Program-made: the position numbers and the translations under genes
Assembly: GCA_036376245.1 (NCBI GenBank)
Contig: DASVAS010000072.1
Coordinates: 1-64,000 of the forward strand
Length of the DNA: 64,000 bases
Origin: DATARR01 sp036376245
Lineage (GTDB): Bacteria; Acidobacteriota; Thermoanaerobaculia; Multivoradales; UBA5704
Direction of reading: 5' to 3'
Shown here: positions 39,669-50,279 of the stretch, in pieces
Layout: each line of letters starts with the position of its first letter
How positions within the stretch are numbered: position 1 is the first letter of the stretch
Notes under the pieces: model-generated
Database searches by the model: none
What the model was told of the DNA's origin: nothing
The model's input: the letters and a program-made list of their open reading frames with translations, nothing else

Positions 39669-39674
39669 ATTTTA
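39669..39674 (-). promoter_or_regulatory. hemA: -10 box TAAAAT of the hem operon
   Basis: Minus-strand TAAAAT ends ten bases before ATG 39658, predicting a ~4-base leader for hemACD. Confidence 0.45.
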
Positions 39675-39739
39675 CCCCTGTTCCCGGGATGGACGGGACC
39701 GCCTTTTCGGGTGGCGCGACGGGTGGTTTCGCTTTGAAC

Positions 39740-39745
39740 TATACT
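39740..39745 (+). promoter_or_regulatory. -10 box TATACT six bases before start codon (leaderless mRNA)
   Basis: TATACT then six bases then ATG 39752, with no Shine-Dalgarno: the same geometry as at 61110-61115. No convincing -35 box is seen. Confidence 0.5.
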
Positions 39746-39751
39746 TTAGCT

Positions 39752-41620
39752 ATGTCACGTCGGCATATCCTTCCCCTCTTCCTCCTGACGGGCGCTCTGT
39801 TGACGCAGGGAGCGCCGGCCCAGACGCCGGCCCGGCCGGCGCAATTCATCGTCCCGCCCGGCTCGAGCAACCAGCTCCTCGCGGCCGTGGCCATGGACGG
39901 CGCGGACAATCTGTCCTTCCTCTGGACCGACTTCTCCAGGAGCTCCCTGGGGCTCGTCTCCACCCGGCGCTTCTCGGCGCTCGACGCGCCCCTGGGCCCG
40001 GCGGTCCGGCTGGAGCGGTCGAGATACACCTCGAGCTCCGGCACGATCGTGGCCAATCAGCGCGGCGACGTCCTGGTGACGTGGGCCCGGTTCCCCACGG
40101 CTGATCCGAGGGGCGTCACGGAGTTTTTCCTGCGGCGGACGAGCCCGGTCTTACCGACCCTCACCCTGCGGCTCAAGGGTCTCGGGGACGTGGCGGTGGA
40201 CGACGCCGGGAACTTCGTCGTCGTCTGGACCACCTTCACCCGCGCCGGGACACGCGTGTTCGGCCAGCGCTACAACGCCGACGGCACGGCGCGGGGACCG
40301 GAATTCAACGTCTCCACCTCGCCGATCGGGAACCACGTCTCGCCGAGCGTCGCCATGAATCCGAGCACCGGCGAGTTCGTGGTGGTCTGGGAGGAGAATC
40401 TGAACCAGGGTGCAGAGGGGTTCGGCGTGTTCGGCCAGCGATTCGGGTTCGTCACCGGCCGGCAGGGGAGCGAGCTCTTCGTCTTCGTGCCGTCCGTGAA
40501 CGCGCGTCCGGCTTCGGGCGACCTCTTCGCTCCCCAGGTGGCGCGGGCGGCGAACGGCCGGCTCGTCGTGATCTGGAGGGATGCCGGCCTCGAACGCGGA
40601 GGCGTTCTGGGGCAGCGCTACAACAATGGGGGGGCCGCGGTGGGCGGGCGGCTGGTGATCACCGGGGACAAGCACCCGAACAGCCGGCCGCAGATCGCCA
40701 TGTCCCCGGCCGGGGACTTCGTGGTCGCCTGGGACGACCTGGGCGGGATCGAGGCGTGGTTCCGCCTGTTCCACCGCGACGGGACGCCGGCCGGGCCGGT
40801 GATCGCGCAAACCCCGCTGGGGAGCTCCCCCAATCTCGGGGCCGCCAAGGTGGCGTTCGGAGGCAACGGGACGTTCGTCTACGGCTGGACGAACTACGAC
40901 GACGAGGGCGTCGGCCACACCATCAGCTTCCAGCGTTTTGCCGCCTCGCCGGGCGACGAGCCCTGCGTCTTCCGCAACCGCCACTTCCACTGCGACACCG
41001 GCCGCACCGGCGGCGAGCCGGAGATCGACAGCACGTTCGACATCCGCGACGGCCTGCCCCTGGCGGGCGATGTGGACGGCGACGGGCGCGAAGAATTCTG
41101 CCTCTTCCGCACCAACCGCTTCGACTGCGACAGCGGCCATGACTTCGGCGCCGCCGAGGCCTCGGTCGTCTTCGGCCAGGCGGGGGACTCGCCGGTGATG
41201 GGCGACGTGGACGGCGACGGGCGCGACGACGCCTGCGTCTTCCGCGGCGACCGCTTCCTCTGCGATTCCGGCCACGACGGCGGCGCGGCCGAGACCGAGA
41301 TCATCTTCGGCGCGCCGGGCGACCGGCCGCTGATGGGCGACGTCGACGGCGACGGCCGGGATGAGGTCTGCGTCTCCCGCGGCGGCGAGTTCCGGTGCGA
41401 TACGGCGCATGACAGTGGGGAGGCGGAGACGGTGATCGCCTTCGGCGGCAACGGCACCCCGCTCCTCGGCGACTTCGACGGCGACGGCCGCGACGACGCC
41501 TGCGTGCATTTCTTCCAGACGTTCTGGTGCGACACGGCTCATGACGGCGGCGAGGCCGAGGTCACCCTCCGCCTCCCCCGCAAGGGCCGGCCTTTGATGG
41601 GAAACATCGACGGTCTCTAG
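39752..41620 (+). CDS. Secreted beta-propeller-like protein with Cys-bearing FG-GAP-type repeats
   Basis: A 622-residue exported protein: signal peptide (MSRRHILPLFLLTGALL, ending GAPAQT) followed by a ~370-residue repeat region whose blades carry phrases like VAVDDAGNFVVVW, VFGQRYNADGTARGPEF, PSVAMNPSTGEFVVVWEE and IAMSPAGDFVVAWDD. The last ~220 residues hold five FG-GAP/VCBS-type repeats, GDVDGDGRDDACVFRGDRF-CDSGHDGGAAE, each with a calcium-loop DVDGDGRDD and two cysteines that could form disulfides. The 3' neighbour repeats the first part but lacks the FG-GAP tail. Function is unknown, perhaps adhesion. Confidence 0.85.
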   Translation: MSRRHILPLFLLTGALLTQGAPAQTPARPAQFIVPPGSSNQLLAAVAMDGADNLSFLWTDFSRSSLGLVSTRRFSALDAPLGPAVRLERSRYTSSSGTIVANQRGDVLVTWARFPTADPRGVTEFFLRRTSPVLPTLTLRLKGLGDVAVDDAGNFVVVWTTFTRAGTRVFGQRYNADGTARGPEFNVSTSPIGNHVSPSVAMNPSTGEFVVVWEENLNQGAEGFGVFGQRFGFVTGRQGSELFVFVPSVNARPASGDLFAPQVARAANGRLVVIWRDAGLERGGVLGQRYNNGGAAVGGRLVITGDKHPNSRPQIAMSPAGDFVVAWDDLGGIEAWFRLFHRDGTPAGPVIAQTPLGSSPNLGAAKVAFGGNGTFVYGWTNYDDEGVGHTISFQRFAASPGDEPCVFRNRHFHCDTGRTGGEPEIDSTFDIRDGLPLAGDVDGDGREEFCLFRTNRFDCDSGHDFGAAEASVVFGQAGDSPVMGDVDGDGRDDACVFRGDRFLCDSGHDGGAAETEIIFGAPGDRPLMGDVDGDGRDEVCVSRGGEFRCDTAHDSGEAETVIAFGGNGTPLLGDFDGDGRDDACVHFFQTFWCDTAHDGGEAEVTLRLPRKGRPLMGNIDGL

Positions 41621-41642
41621 ATCACAGAAAGGACTCGCTCAG

Positions 41643-42833
41643 ATGACGACAACCCGGCGCACCCTTGCATTCCTCCTCCTCGCCGTCGCCCTGCTCGCTC
41701 AGGGGGCGCCAGCCCAGACGCCGGCCGGTCCGGTGCACTACGTCATCCCGCCCGACACGGAGAATCCCGGCCTCGACGGCGTGGCCATGGACGGCGCGGG
41801 CAACATGACCTTCCTGTTCACGATCCCGATCTTCGAAGGCACTTTCAGGGAAGAGGCCTATATCCGGCGCTTCTCCGCGACCGACACGCCGCTCGGGCCC
41901 GCGGTCCGGCTGGGCCCGGCGACCGTCAGCACGAACGGCGGATCGATCGCGGCCAACCAGCGCGGCGACGTCGTGTTCACCTGGTCCCGCGCGAGCGGCG
42001 GTTCCACCTCGTACTTCCTGCGCCGGACGAGCCCGGTGCTGGGGACCCTGACCCTGCCGATCAAGGGGTTGGCGGACGTCGCGGTGGACAACAACGGCAA
42101 CTTCGTCGTCATCTGGGGGAGCGGGGGCGAGGTCCTGGGCCAGCGCTACAACGCCGACGGCACGAAGCGGGGGCCGGAGTTCAACGCCGCCACTTCGCGG
42201 GCCGGTACCAAGATTTCGCCGAGCGTGGCCATGAACCCGAGCACCGGCGAGTTCGTGGTGGTGTGGGAGGTGCGGGAGGCGGGGAGTGAAGGGACCCTCC
42301 CGGCGAGCGTCCGCGGCCAGCGCTTCGGGTTCTTCACCGGCCGGCAGGGGAGCGAGCTCGTGGTCTATACCCGGCCTGTCAGCGAGCCCTCGAGCATCAT
42401 CTCCTTCTACGCCCCTGACGTGGCCCGCGCCAACAACGGCGGCTTCGTCGTGGTGTGGCGGACGGACTTCGGGAGGGACGTCCTGGGTCAGCGCTACAAC
42501 AACGAGGGCGTGCCCCTGGGCGGGCGCCTCGTGATCGCGGCGAGCGCGGGCATCCCGGACGGCCGCCCGCACATCGCCATGGCGCCGAACGGCAGGTTCG
42601 TGGTCTCCTGGGACGACCAGGGGACGTCCCCGCAGTGGTTCCGGCTCTTCCGGCCCAACGGCACGCCCTGGGGGCCGGTGCTGGTGGAGCCCCCCTTCGA
42701 CGGCGCCCCCTACAACGGCTCCGGACGGGTGGCCTTCGGCCGCAACGACTCCTTCGTGATCGGCTGGACCAACTACAACGACGAGGGGGATTTAGGAAAC
42801 ACGATCAGCTTCCACCGGTTCCTGGTGCCGTAG
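41643..42833 (+). CDS. Secreted beta-propeller-like protein, shorter paralogue
   Basis: A 396-residue exported protein, clearly paralogous to the first ~390 residues of the gene just upstream. It shares a signal peptide ending GAPAQT, NQRGDVVFTWSR, TSPVLGTLTLPIKGLADVAV, LGQRYNADGTKRGPEFNA, PSVAMNPSTGEFVVVWE, GFFTGRQGSELVV and ISFHRF. It stops where the FG-GAP repeats begin in the longer copy. GAAAGGA precedes ATG 41643, 22 bases after the previous stop, so the pair is likely cotranscribed. It arose by tandem duplication with gain or loss of the C-terminal module. Confidence 0.85.
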   Translation: MTTTRRTLAFLLLAVALLAQGAPAQTPAGPVHYVIPPDTENPGLDGVAMDGAGNMTFLFTIPIFEGTFREEAYIRRFSATDTPLGPAVRLGPATVSTNGGSIAANQRGDVVFTWSRASGGSTSYFLRRTSPVLGTLTLPIKGLADVAVDNNGNFVVIWGSGGEVLGQRYNADGTKRGPEFNAATSRAGTKISPSVAMNPSTGEFVVVWEVREAGSEGTLPASVRGQRFGFFTGRQGSELVVYTRPVSEPSSIISFYAPDVARANNGGFVVVWRTDFGRDVLGQRYNNEGVPLGGRLVIAASAGIPDGRPHIAMAPNGRFVVSWDDQGTSPQWFRLFRPNGTPWGPVLVEPPFDGAPYNGSGRVAFGRNDSFVIGWTNYNDEGDLGNTISFHRFLVP

Positions 42834-42835
42834 GG

Positions 42836-42885
42836 GCCCTCACCACCCCGGCCCTCCTCTCCCAGCCTCCGGGAGAGGAGGAAGA
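42836..42885. repeat. Short family A repeat copy
   Basis: CCCTCACCACCCCGGCCCTC, then CCTCTCCC and GGGAGAGG arms: a partial member of the GC-rich family, directly abutting a family B array. Confidence 0.6.
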
Positions 42886-42896
42886 GGTTGGAAAAA

Positions 42897-43015
42897 AGGA
42901 CCTAAAGGACATAAACGACCTAAAGGACCCAAAGGACAAAACAAGCGAGCTTCTCCGTCCTTGTCAGTCCTTTAGGTCCCTTGGGTCCTTTATGTCCTTT
43001 AGGTCCTTCTGTCCT
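42897..43015. repeat. Palindromic array of 9-bp AGGACCTAA units (family B, copy 3)
   Basis: Forward units AGGACCTAA, AGGACATAA, ACGACCTAA, AGGACCCAA are mirrored by GTCCTTTAGG, TCCCTTGGG, TCCTTTATG, TCCTTTAGG. The element fills the gap between the convergent secreted-paralogue and HemX/CcsA-like genes. Confidence 0.85.
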
Positions 43016-43024
43016 TTCCCCCTC

Positions 43025-43849
43025 TCACAGGAACCCGTGGAAGTCCGTGAAGAAGAAGTTCACGGCCATCAGGGAGAACAGGATCGCCCCGAAACCCGCC
43101 AGGCTCGCCAGCGCCGTCTGCCGCCCTTGCCAGCGCTGCAGACGGCGCAGCAGCAGGGCGGCGGCGTAGAGCACCCAGGTCGCCAGGGTGAAGAGGATCT
43201 TGGGGTCCCGCAGCCAGGCGTCGTGGAGCAGGCGCTCGGCCCAGAAGGCGCCGGTCATCACCGCGCCGGTCAGGGCGATGAAGCCCACCGAGAGCGCGCC
43301 CAGCATCATCCGCTCCAGCACCTCCAGGGGCGGCAGCTTGCCGTAGAAGGTGGAGAAGCGGCCGGCCTTCAGGTCGCGGTAGAGCTGCAGGAACAGGAAG
43401 GCGTAGCCCGCCCCCACCACGAAGGCGGCGTAGCCCAGCAGCGCCAGCGAGACGTGCACGGCGAAGATCGGGTTGTGGAAGATCTCCCGCTGCGGCGGGT
43501 TGGGACGCCCCAGCATCGCGGAGAGAAGCTGGAAGAAGAACACCAGCGCCACCAGCCAGAACCCCGTGGACCGGGCCCGGCCGTGCCACTCGACGAACAC
43601 GTAGACCACCGCCACCGCGAACGCCACGATGGACAGCGCCTGCGAGACCGTCGCCGCCGGGAACTGCCCCCACCGCATCGCCAACACGACCAGGTAGGCC
43701 AGGTGGAACAGGACCGTGCCCCGCAGGGCCGGCGTCGCCGTCTTCTCGGCCACCGGGTTGGACGAGTAGAAGAGGAAGGCGTAATCGATCGCCACCAGCA
43801 GGTAGGCGAGCGGGAGGAGGATTTTCGCGAGATCGAGAAAAGTCTGCAC
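43025..43849 (-). CDS. Cytochrome c assembly-family membrane protein (HemX/CcsA-like)
   Basis: A 274-residue integral membrane protein with about eight helices, of the CcsA/HemX/CcmC superfamily. Landmarks are AMRWGQFPAATVSQALS near 60, REIFHNPIFAVHVSLALLGY near 120 (two histidines in a membrane region, potential heme ligands), AFWAERLLHDAWLRDPKIL near 208 and a final VNFFFTDFHGFL. I chose GTG 43849 because GGAG lies at proper distance; upstream starts overlap purA. The full WxWD heme motif of CcsA is not evident, so HemX (regulating HemA) is more likely. In other bacteria hemX directly precedes hemA; here two opposite-strand genes intervene. Confidence 0.82.
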   Translation of the reverse strand: MQTFLDLAKILLPLAYLLVAIDYAFLFYSSNPVAEKTATPALRGTVLFHLAYLVVLAMRWGQFPAATVSQALSIVAFAVAVVYVFVEWHGRARSTGFWLVALVFFFQLLSAMLGRPNPPQREIFHNPIFAVHVSLALLGYAAFVVGAGYAFLFLQLYRDLKAGRFSTFYGKLPPLEVLERMMLGALSVGFIALTGAVMTGAFWAERLLHDAWLRDPKILFTLATWVLYAAALLLRRLQRWQGRQTALASLAGFGAILFSLMAVNFFFTDFHGFL

Positions 43850-43997
43850 CGAACGCTCCGGGTCCACGGGTAGGGGCGGCCAGGGCAATGCTAGCACCTT
43901 CTTGCCCCCCCTCCCATCCTCTGGTACTGTGCCCGGCGCCTCGGACAAACGTCGTAGAGAGAGCAAGATCAGCCTATCGGAAGAGAGCGGACCGGCC

Positions 43998-45329
43998 ATG
44001 GCCAACGTCGTCATCGTAGGAATGCAGTGGGGGGATGAGGGGAAGGGGAAGATCGTCGATCTCCTCTGCCCGGCGTTCGATGGAGTCGTGCGCTACCAGG
44101 GCGGCCACAACGCCGGCCACACGGTGAAGTTCCGCGACCGGCACTTCTCCCTGAAGCTGATCCCCTCGGGCATCCTGCATCCGGACATGGTCTGCGTCCT
44201 CGGCAACGGCATGGTGATCGCGCCGGACGCCCTGCTCTCCGAGCTGGCCGACCTCTACGCCGCCGGGGTCCGCTTCGACGGCCGCCTCTTCCTCTCCAAC
44301 CGCGCCCACGTGCTCCTGCCGTGCCATGCCCTGCTGGACCAGGCGCGCGAGGAGGCGCGGGGGGCGGGCCGCATCGGCACCACCTCGCGGGGGATCGGTC
44401 CCGCCTACGAGAGCAAGGCCTCCCGCTCCGGCCTGCGCATGGTGGACCTCTTCGCGCCGGACCTGGAGGAGCGGCTGCGCGTCCTCCTCACCCGCATCCA
44501 GGCCGAGCTGGCCACCCTGGGCGGCGCCCCGCTGCCGCCGCCGGATTCCTACGCCGACCAGTGCCGGCAGTGGGGGGAGAAGCTCCGGCCTTCCCTGCGC
44601 GACACCGAGCAGCTCCTCAACGGCTGGATCAAGGAGGGCAAGAACCTCCTGTTCGAGGGCGCCCAGGGCTCGCTGCTGGACATCGACCACGGCACCTATC
44701 CCTTCGTGACCAGCTCCAACGCCACCACCGGCGGCGCCTGCACCGGCACCGGCGTGCCCCCGACGCGGATCGACGGCGCCATCGGCGTGCTCAAGGCCTA
44801 CACCACCCGGGTGGGCGGCGGCCCCTTCCCGAGCGAGCTGACCGACGCCACCGGCGAGTTCCTGCGCAGCCGGGGCAATGAGTACGGCACGGTGACGGGC
44901 CGGCCCCGCCGCTGCGGCTGGCTGGACACGGTGGCCGCCCGCTACGGCCAGCTCCTCAACGGCGTGGGGATGGTGGCCCTGACCAAGCTGGACGTCCTGG
45001 ACGCTTTCGACGAGATCCCGGTCTGCGTGGCCTACCGCCACAAGGGGGAGATCCTGCGCGACCTGCCGCCGGACCGCCGCACCCTGGAGACCGCCGAGCC
45101 GGTGCTGCGCACCATGAAGGGCTGGAAGACCTCCACGGAGCGCATCCTGGAGTGGGAGGACCTGCCGCAGGAGGCCAAGGACTACGTCGATTTCATCGAG
45201 CAGGAGATCGAGGCGCCGGTGACGCTGGTCTCCACCGGTCCCCGCCGCGAAGAGACGATCGTCCGCACCCACCCCAACCTGGAGCGCTTCACCTCCGGGC
45301 GGCTGGGGCGGGTGCTGGAGCAGCGGTAG
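43998..45329 (+). CDS. purA: Adenylosuccinate synthetase
   Basis: A 443-residue PurA, condensing IMP and aspartate with GTP in AMP synthesis. It has the P-loop-like VIVGMQWGDEGKGKIVD near 4-20 (catalytic Asp), GGHNAGHTVKF near 36 (catalytic His), GTTSRGIGPAYESK near 125, EGAQGSLLDIDHGTYPFVTS near 215, TRVGGGPFPSEL near 275 and TGRPRRCGWLD near 305. I chose ATG 43998 because the MANVVIVG start is typical. A TACTGT box lies about 75 bases upstream. It is divergent from the HemX-like gene; no other purine genes are nearby. Confidence 0.97.
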   Translation: MANVVIVGMQWGDEGKGKIVDLLCPAFDGVVRYQGGHNAGHTVKFRDRHFSLKLIPSGILHPDMVCVLGNGMVIAPDALLSELADLYAAGVRFDGRLFLSNRAHVLLPCHALLDQAREEARGAGRIGTTSRGIGPAYESKASRSGLRMVDLFAPDLEERLRVLLTRIQAELATLGGAPLPPPDSYADQCRQWGEKLRPSLRDTEQLLNGWIKEGKNLLFEGAQGSLLDIDHGTYPFVTSSNATTGGACTGTGVPPTRIDGAIGVLKAYTTRVGGGPFPSELTDATGEFLRSRGNEYGTVTGRPRRCGWLDTVAARYGQLLNGVGMVALTKLDVLDAFDEIPVCVAYRHKGEILRDLPPDRRTLETAEPVLRTMKGWKTSTERILEWEDLPQEAKDYVDFIEQEIEAPVTLVSTGPRREETIVRTHPNLERFTSGRLGRVLEQR

Positions 45330-45347
45330 ACCGCGGTCGCTGGACCT

Positions 45348-45587
45348 CTACTTGTAGCAGAGGGTCGTTGAGGGGATGCAGGTGAAGGTCCCGCAATTCT
45401 CGCAGCCCGCGCCGCAGTAGGAGGCGAGCCTGTACCCCGAAGGGCAGACCCCTCCGCCCTGCCATTCATCGAGACAACACGGCCTGGTTCCCGCCGCGGC
45501 GGGCGGGGTCTGGACCAGCGCGAACTGAAGCAGGCAGAGGGCGACCAGCACGAGGACGGCGCGGGAACGCAGGAACGCTCGCATCAT
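45348..45587 (-). CDS. Small secreted cysteine-rich protein
   Basis: A 79-residue exported protein with a signal peptide (about 1-32, hydrophobic VLVLVALCLLQFALV, cleavage near AAAG). The mature ~45 residues hold eight cysteines (PCCLDEW, VCPSGY, YCGAGCENCG, TCIPSTTLCYK), likely a disulfide-knotted mini-protein. AAGGAG lies seven bases before ATG 45587. No family is recognised; possible roles are peptide toxin, inhibitor or surface peptide. It is convergent with purA. Confidence 0.75.
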   Translation of the reverse strand: MMRAFLRSRAVLVLVALCLLQFALVQTPPAAAGTRPCCLDEWQGGGVCPSGYRLASYCGAGCENCGTFTCIPSTTLCYK

Positions 45588-45626
45588 CTGAGACTCCTTT
45601 CCGATCCGGTTCAAGAGGATCTCGAC

Positions 45627-45647
45627 GGCACCTACCTCTGAGGTGCC
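45627..45647. promoter_or_regulatory. Perfect 7-bp hairpin upstream of small Cys-rich gene
   Basis: GGCACCT and AGGTGCC flank a seven-base loop about 40 bases upstream of ATG 45587. It could be a 5' leader stem or operator in the divergent region 45588-45782; no clear partner signal. Confidence 0.3.
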
Positions 45648-45782
45648 GGGCGGGTGTCCGCCCGAGCCCGCGCGCCGCCTTCGGCTGATGGCCGGCCGGT
45701 CGTAATTTCGGCTGTAATGTTTTTCCCCGATCCTTGGTCTTGGAATTTCTTATCCTGCGATGGCCAAGGGAGGACGTGCCCC

Positions 45783-46070
45783 ATGGAGCACCCGGATTCC
45801 GAGTTGCTTGCCAGGTTTGCGCGCAATGCCTGCTCTCGCGAGGAACGCGCCGGCGTGATCCGCCATCTGTTGAAGGGCTGCTCCCGCTGCGGCCGCGAAG
45901 TCAGCGGTTTCCTGCGGAGCGCGGACCATCCCGCGGGCCTTCGCCCGGTCATTGACCGCGCGGTGGACACTTTCCTCGCGGCTCTTCCCGTCAAGCCGGC
46001 CGCCCCCCGCGTCGCGGCTCGTGAGAAGGCGTGGCGGTCCTACACCGCGGAAGCGTCCGCGATCGTGTAG
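45783..46070 (+). CDS. Small zinc-finger protein of anti-sigma (zf-HC2-like) type
   Basis: A 95-residue cytoplasmic protein. EHPDSELLARFARNACSREE leads into VIRHLLKGCSRCGREV, the His-x3-Cys-x2-Cys zinc motif of anti-sigma factors, followed by a basic tail. There is no membrane segment or sigma-factor gene next to it, so it may be a stand-alone regulator. GGGAGGA precedes ATG 45783. Its stop codon TAG forms part of the -10 box (TAGAAT) of the following kinase gene. In related bacteria such short zf-HC2 proteins often precede CHAT or TPR proteins. Confidence 0.7.
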   Translation: MEHPDSELLARFARNACSREERAGVIRHLLKGCSRCGREVSGFLRSADHPAGLRPVIDRAVDTFLAALPVKPAAPRVAAREKAWRSYTAEASAIV

Positions 46071-46073
46071 AAT
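46068..46073 (+). promoter_or_regulatory. -10 box TAGAAT of sensor-kinase gene
   Basis: TAGAAT overlaps the zinc-finger gene stop and lies 14 bases before ATG 46088; no Shine-Dalgarno is visible, so the leader would be about 8 bases. Confidence 0.45.
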
Positions 46074-46087
46074 CCTTTCGCCTTCCC

Positions 46088-47881
46088 ATGGATGTGCGGA
46101 CGCTGCTCTTCGCGAACGCGGTGGTCTTCGCGGTTCTCGCGGCCACCATGATCCTGGTCTGGCGGAGCAACCGCCGGTTCCCCGGCCTTGCCCCCCTCGC
46201 CAGGGTCCATGTCGCCATGATGGCGGGCACGGCCATCATCCGGCTGGAGCCCGGCGTGGTCCCGGCGCACCTGTCCATGATCGCCGGCAACGGGCTCGTC
46301 GTCCTCAGCGTCGCCTGGCTTCTCGAAGGCGTCCGCGGGCTCTTCGCTCTCCCGCGCGACCACACGACGCGGGTCGCGATCCTGCTGTGGATCTCCTGCC
46401 TGCTCTTCTTCCTCTACCTCCACCCCAGCCTTCGCGCACGCCTCCTCATCACCAGCCTTGTGGCGTTCGTCCTGCTGCTGCGATCCGCCTGGACGGCCCG
46501 CATCGGCCTGCGGACACCGGCGGAGAGAGGGCCGTCCCTGCTTCTGATCGGATCGCTCGGCCTGATTGCGCTGCTCTTCATCGCCCGTTCCGTTTCCTAC
46601 GCGGCGATCACGCGTCAGGTGGTCCCGCTGGAGCCGGACGCCCTCACGGTCGCCCTGGTGACCGCCAGCCTTCTGGCCGGCACGGGCTGGACCTTCGGAG
46701 TCATGGTGCTCGTCTATGCTCGGCTCAACCGCGAGGCCGTCGAGGCGTTGCGCAGCGAGGCCGACCTGCGCCTGCAGGCGCTCATCACCCGCAGCATGAA
46801 CGAGGGGGTCTGTCTGGTGCGGGCGAGCGACGGCACGATCGCCTACGCCAATCCCAAGTTCGAGCGGATCTTCGGCTATGAGCCTGGGGAACTGAAGGAC
46901 AAGCCGGTGCAGATCCTCAACGCGGGCAGCTCCGAGGAGGCCGACGCCGCCCACCAGAACATCGCACGCGAGCTTATGGAGAATGGGGCGGCCACCTACG
47001 AGATCAACAACCTCCGAAAGGACGGCACGCCGATCTGGTGCCGCGCCACCACCGTGCTTTTCGATCACCCCGAGCACGGCCCGGTCTTCGTGGCCGTGCA
47101 GGAGGACGTCACCCAGCGCAAGCGGATGGAGAGGATCAAGGACGACTTCGTCTCGGTGGTGAGCCACGAGCTACGGACGCCGTTGACCTCCATCCGCGGC
47201 TCGCTCGGCCTGCTCGCGGGCGGCGCGGTAGGCGAGATGCCGGCGGCGGCGCGGTCGCTGCTCGACATCGCGAACAGCAACTGTGAGCGCCTGGTGCGCC
47301 TGATCAACGACATCCTCGACATGGAGAAGATCGGGTCGGGCAAGATGGCCTTCGCCCCCGTGCCGCTCGACCTGGTGCCGCTGGTCGAGCAGGCGATCCT
47401 CAGCAACCGCGCCTACGCCCACGGCTTCGGCGTGGAGATCCGGCTGGCAGAGGCCTGTCCGGGCAGGGTCCTGGCGGATCCCGACCGGCTGCACCAGGTG
47501 TTGACGAATCTTCTCTCGAACGCCGCCCGGCATTCGCCCCGGGGCGCGGCGGTGGAGGTGCGGGTCCGGCGCCTGGACGGGAAGCTGCGCGTCTCCGTCA
47601 CCGACCATGGCGCCGGAATTCCGCCGGAATTCCAACCGAGAGTGTTCGAGAAGTTCGCCCAGGCCGACTCTTCTTCCTCCCGCCGCGAGGGGGGCACGGG
47701 GCTCGGCCTGAGCATCTCGCGCGCCATCGTCGAGCGCCTCGGCGGCAAAATCTGGTTCGAGACCCAGGCCGGGGTGGGGACGACCTTCTTTTTCGACCTG
47801 GCGGACCTCGACGCCAGCCCCGGGCGGCCGTCCCTGGAGGACGAGCTCGCCCTGCCGCTCCCTCGCTCAGCCGAGCGGTAG
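46088..47881 (+). CDS. Membrane PAS-domain sensor histidine kinase
   Basis: A 597-residue hybrid-free sensor kinase. About seven membrane helices span residues 1-220. They are followed by a PAS domain (SMNEGVCLVRASDGTIAYAN to VQEDVTQRKRMERI, about 235-345). Next come HisKA with the phospho-acceptor in VVSHELRTPLTSIRG near 359 and HATPase_c with N box HQVLTNLLSNAARHS, G1 DHGAGIP and G2 GGTGLGLSISRAIVERLGG. It would autophosphorylate and signal to a response regulator, none of which is adjacent (orphan). The start ATG 46088 lacks a ribosome site. Confidence 0.93.
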   Translation: MDVRTLLFANAVVFAVLAATMILVWRSNRRFPGLAPLARVHVAMMAGTAIIRLEPGVVPAHLSMIAGNGLVVLSVAWLLEGVRGLFALPRDHTTRVAILLWISCLLFFLYLHPSLRARLLITSLVAFVLLLRSAWTARIGLRTPAERGPSLLLIGSLGLIALLFIARSVSYAAITRQVVPLEPDALTVALVTASLLAGTGWTFGVMVLVYARLNREAVEALRSEADLRLQALITRSMNEGVCLVRASDGTIAYANPKFERIFGYEPGELKDKPVQILNAGSSEEADAAHQNIARELMENGAATYEINNLRKDGTPIWCRATTVLFDHPEHGPVFVAVQEDVTQRKRMERIKDDFVSVVSHELRTPLTSIRGSLGLLAGGAVGEMPAAARSLLDIANSNCERLVRLINDILDMEKIGSGKMAFAPVPLDLVPLVEQAILSNRAYAHGFGVEIRLAEACPGRVLADPDRLHQVLTNLLSNAARHSPRGAAVEVRVRRLDGKLRVSVTDHGAGIPPEFQPRVFEKFAQADSSSSRREGGTGLGLSISRAIVERLGGKIWFETQAGVGTTFFFDLADLDASPGRPSLEDELALPLPRSAER

Positions 47882-47915
47882 CGGCGTAGTTACGCCGTAA
47901 GTCCCTGATTCTGAA

Positions 47916-47991
47916 TGGTGGGCCGTCAGAGACTCGAACTCTGGACCCGCGGATTAAAAGTCCGCTGCTCTACCAACTGAGCTAACGGCCC
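47916..47991 (-). tRNA. tRNA-Lys (anticodon TTT)
   Basis: On the minus strand a complete 76-nt cloverleaf begins GGGCCGTTAGCTCAG. It has the D loop AGTTGGTAGAG, anticodon stem GCGGA/TCCGC with loop CTTTTAA (anticodon TTT), T arm with GTTCGAGTC, the acceptor pair ACGGCCC and discriminator A. CCA is encoded. It lies between the sensor kinase and prolyl oligopeptidase genes. Confidence 0.97.
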
Positions 47992-48047
47992 CAAGGCGGG
48001 GAGTATACCTGAACCGCGGGAGGGTCCGCCTTGAGGCCTGGCTCTTC

Positions 48048-50189
<2,142 letters not shown>

Positions 50190-50279
50190 CAGAGGCTCCT
50201 TCGTGGGGTCAGGTACGGCAAAAGATACCACTTTCTGGAAGATCCGCCGCGGATCTTTCCGGATGCTTCAAGGTCTCCC

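Noticed and set aside
38456..39751. Upstream extension of the secreted protein at 39752
   Set aside because: The open frame continues upstream only as antisense to hemA; the signal peptide at ATG 39752 and the -10 box mark the real start.
43850..44014. Longer start for the HemX/CcsA-like protein
   Set aside because: The extra 55 residues overlap purA and are not hydrophobic; GTG 43849 has a good ribosome site and begins directly with the first membrane helix.
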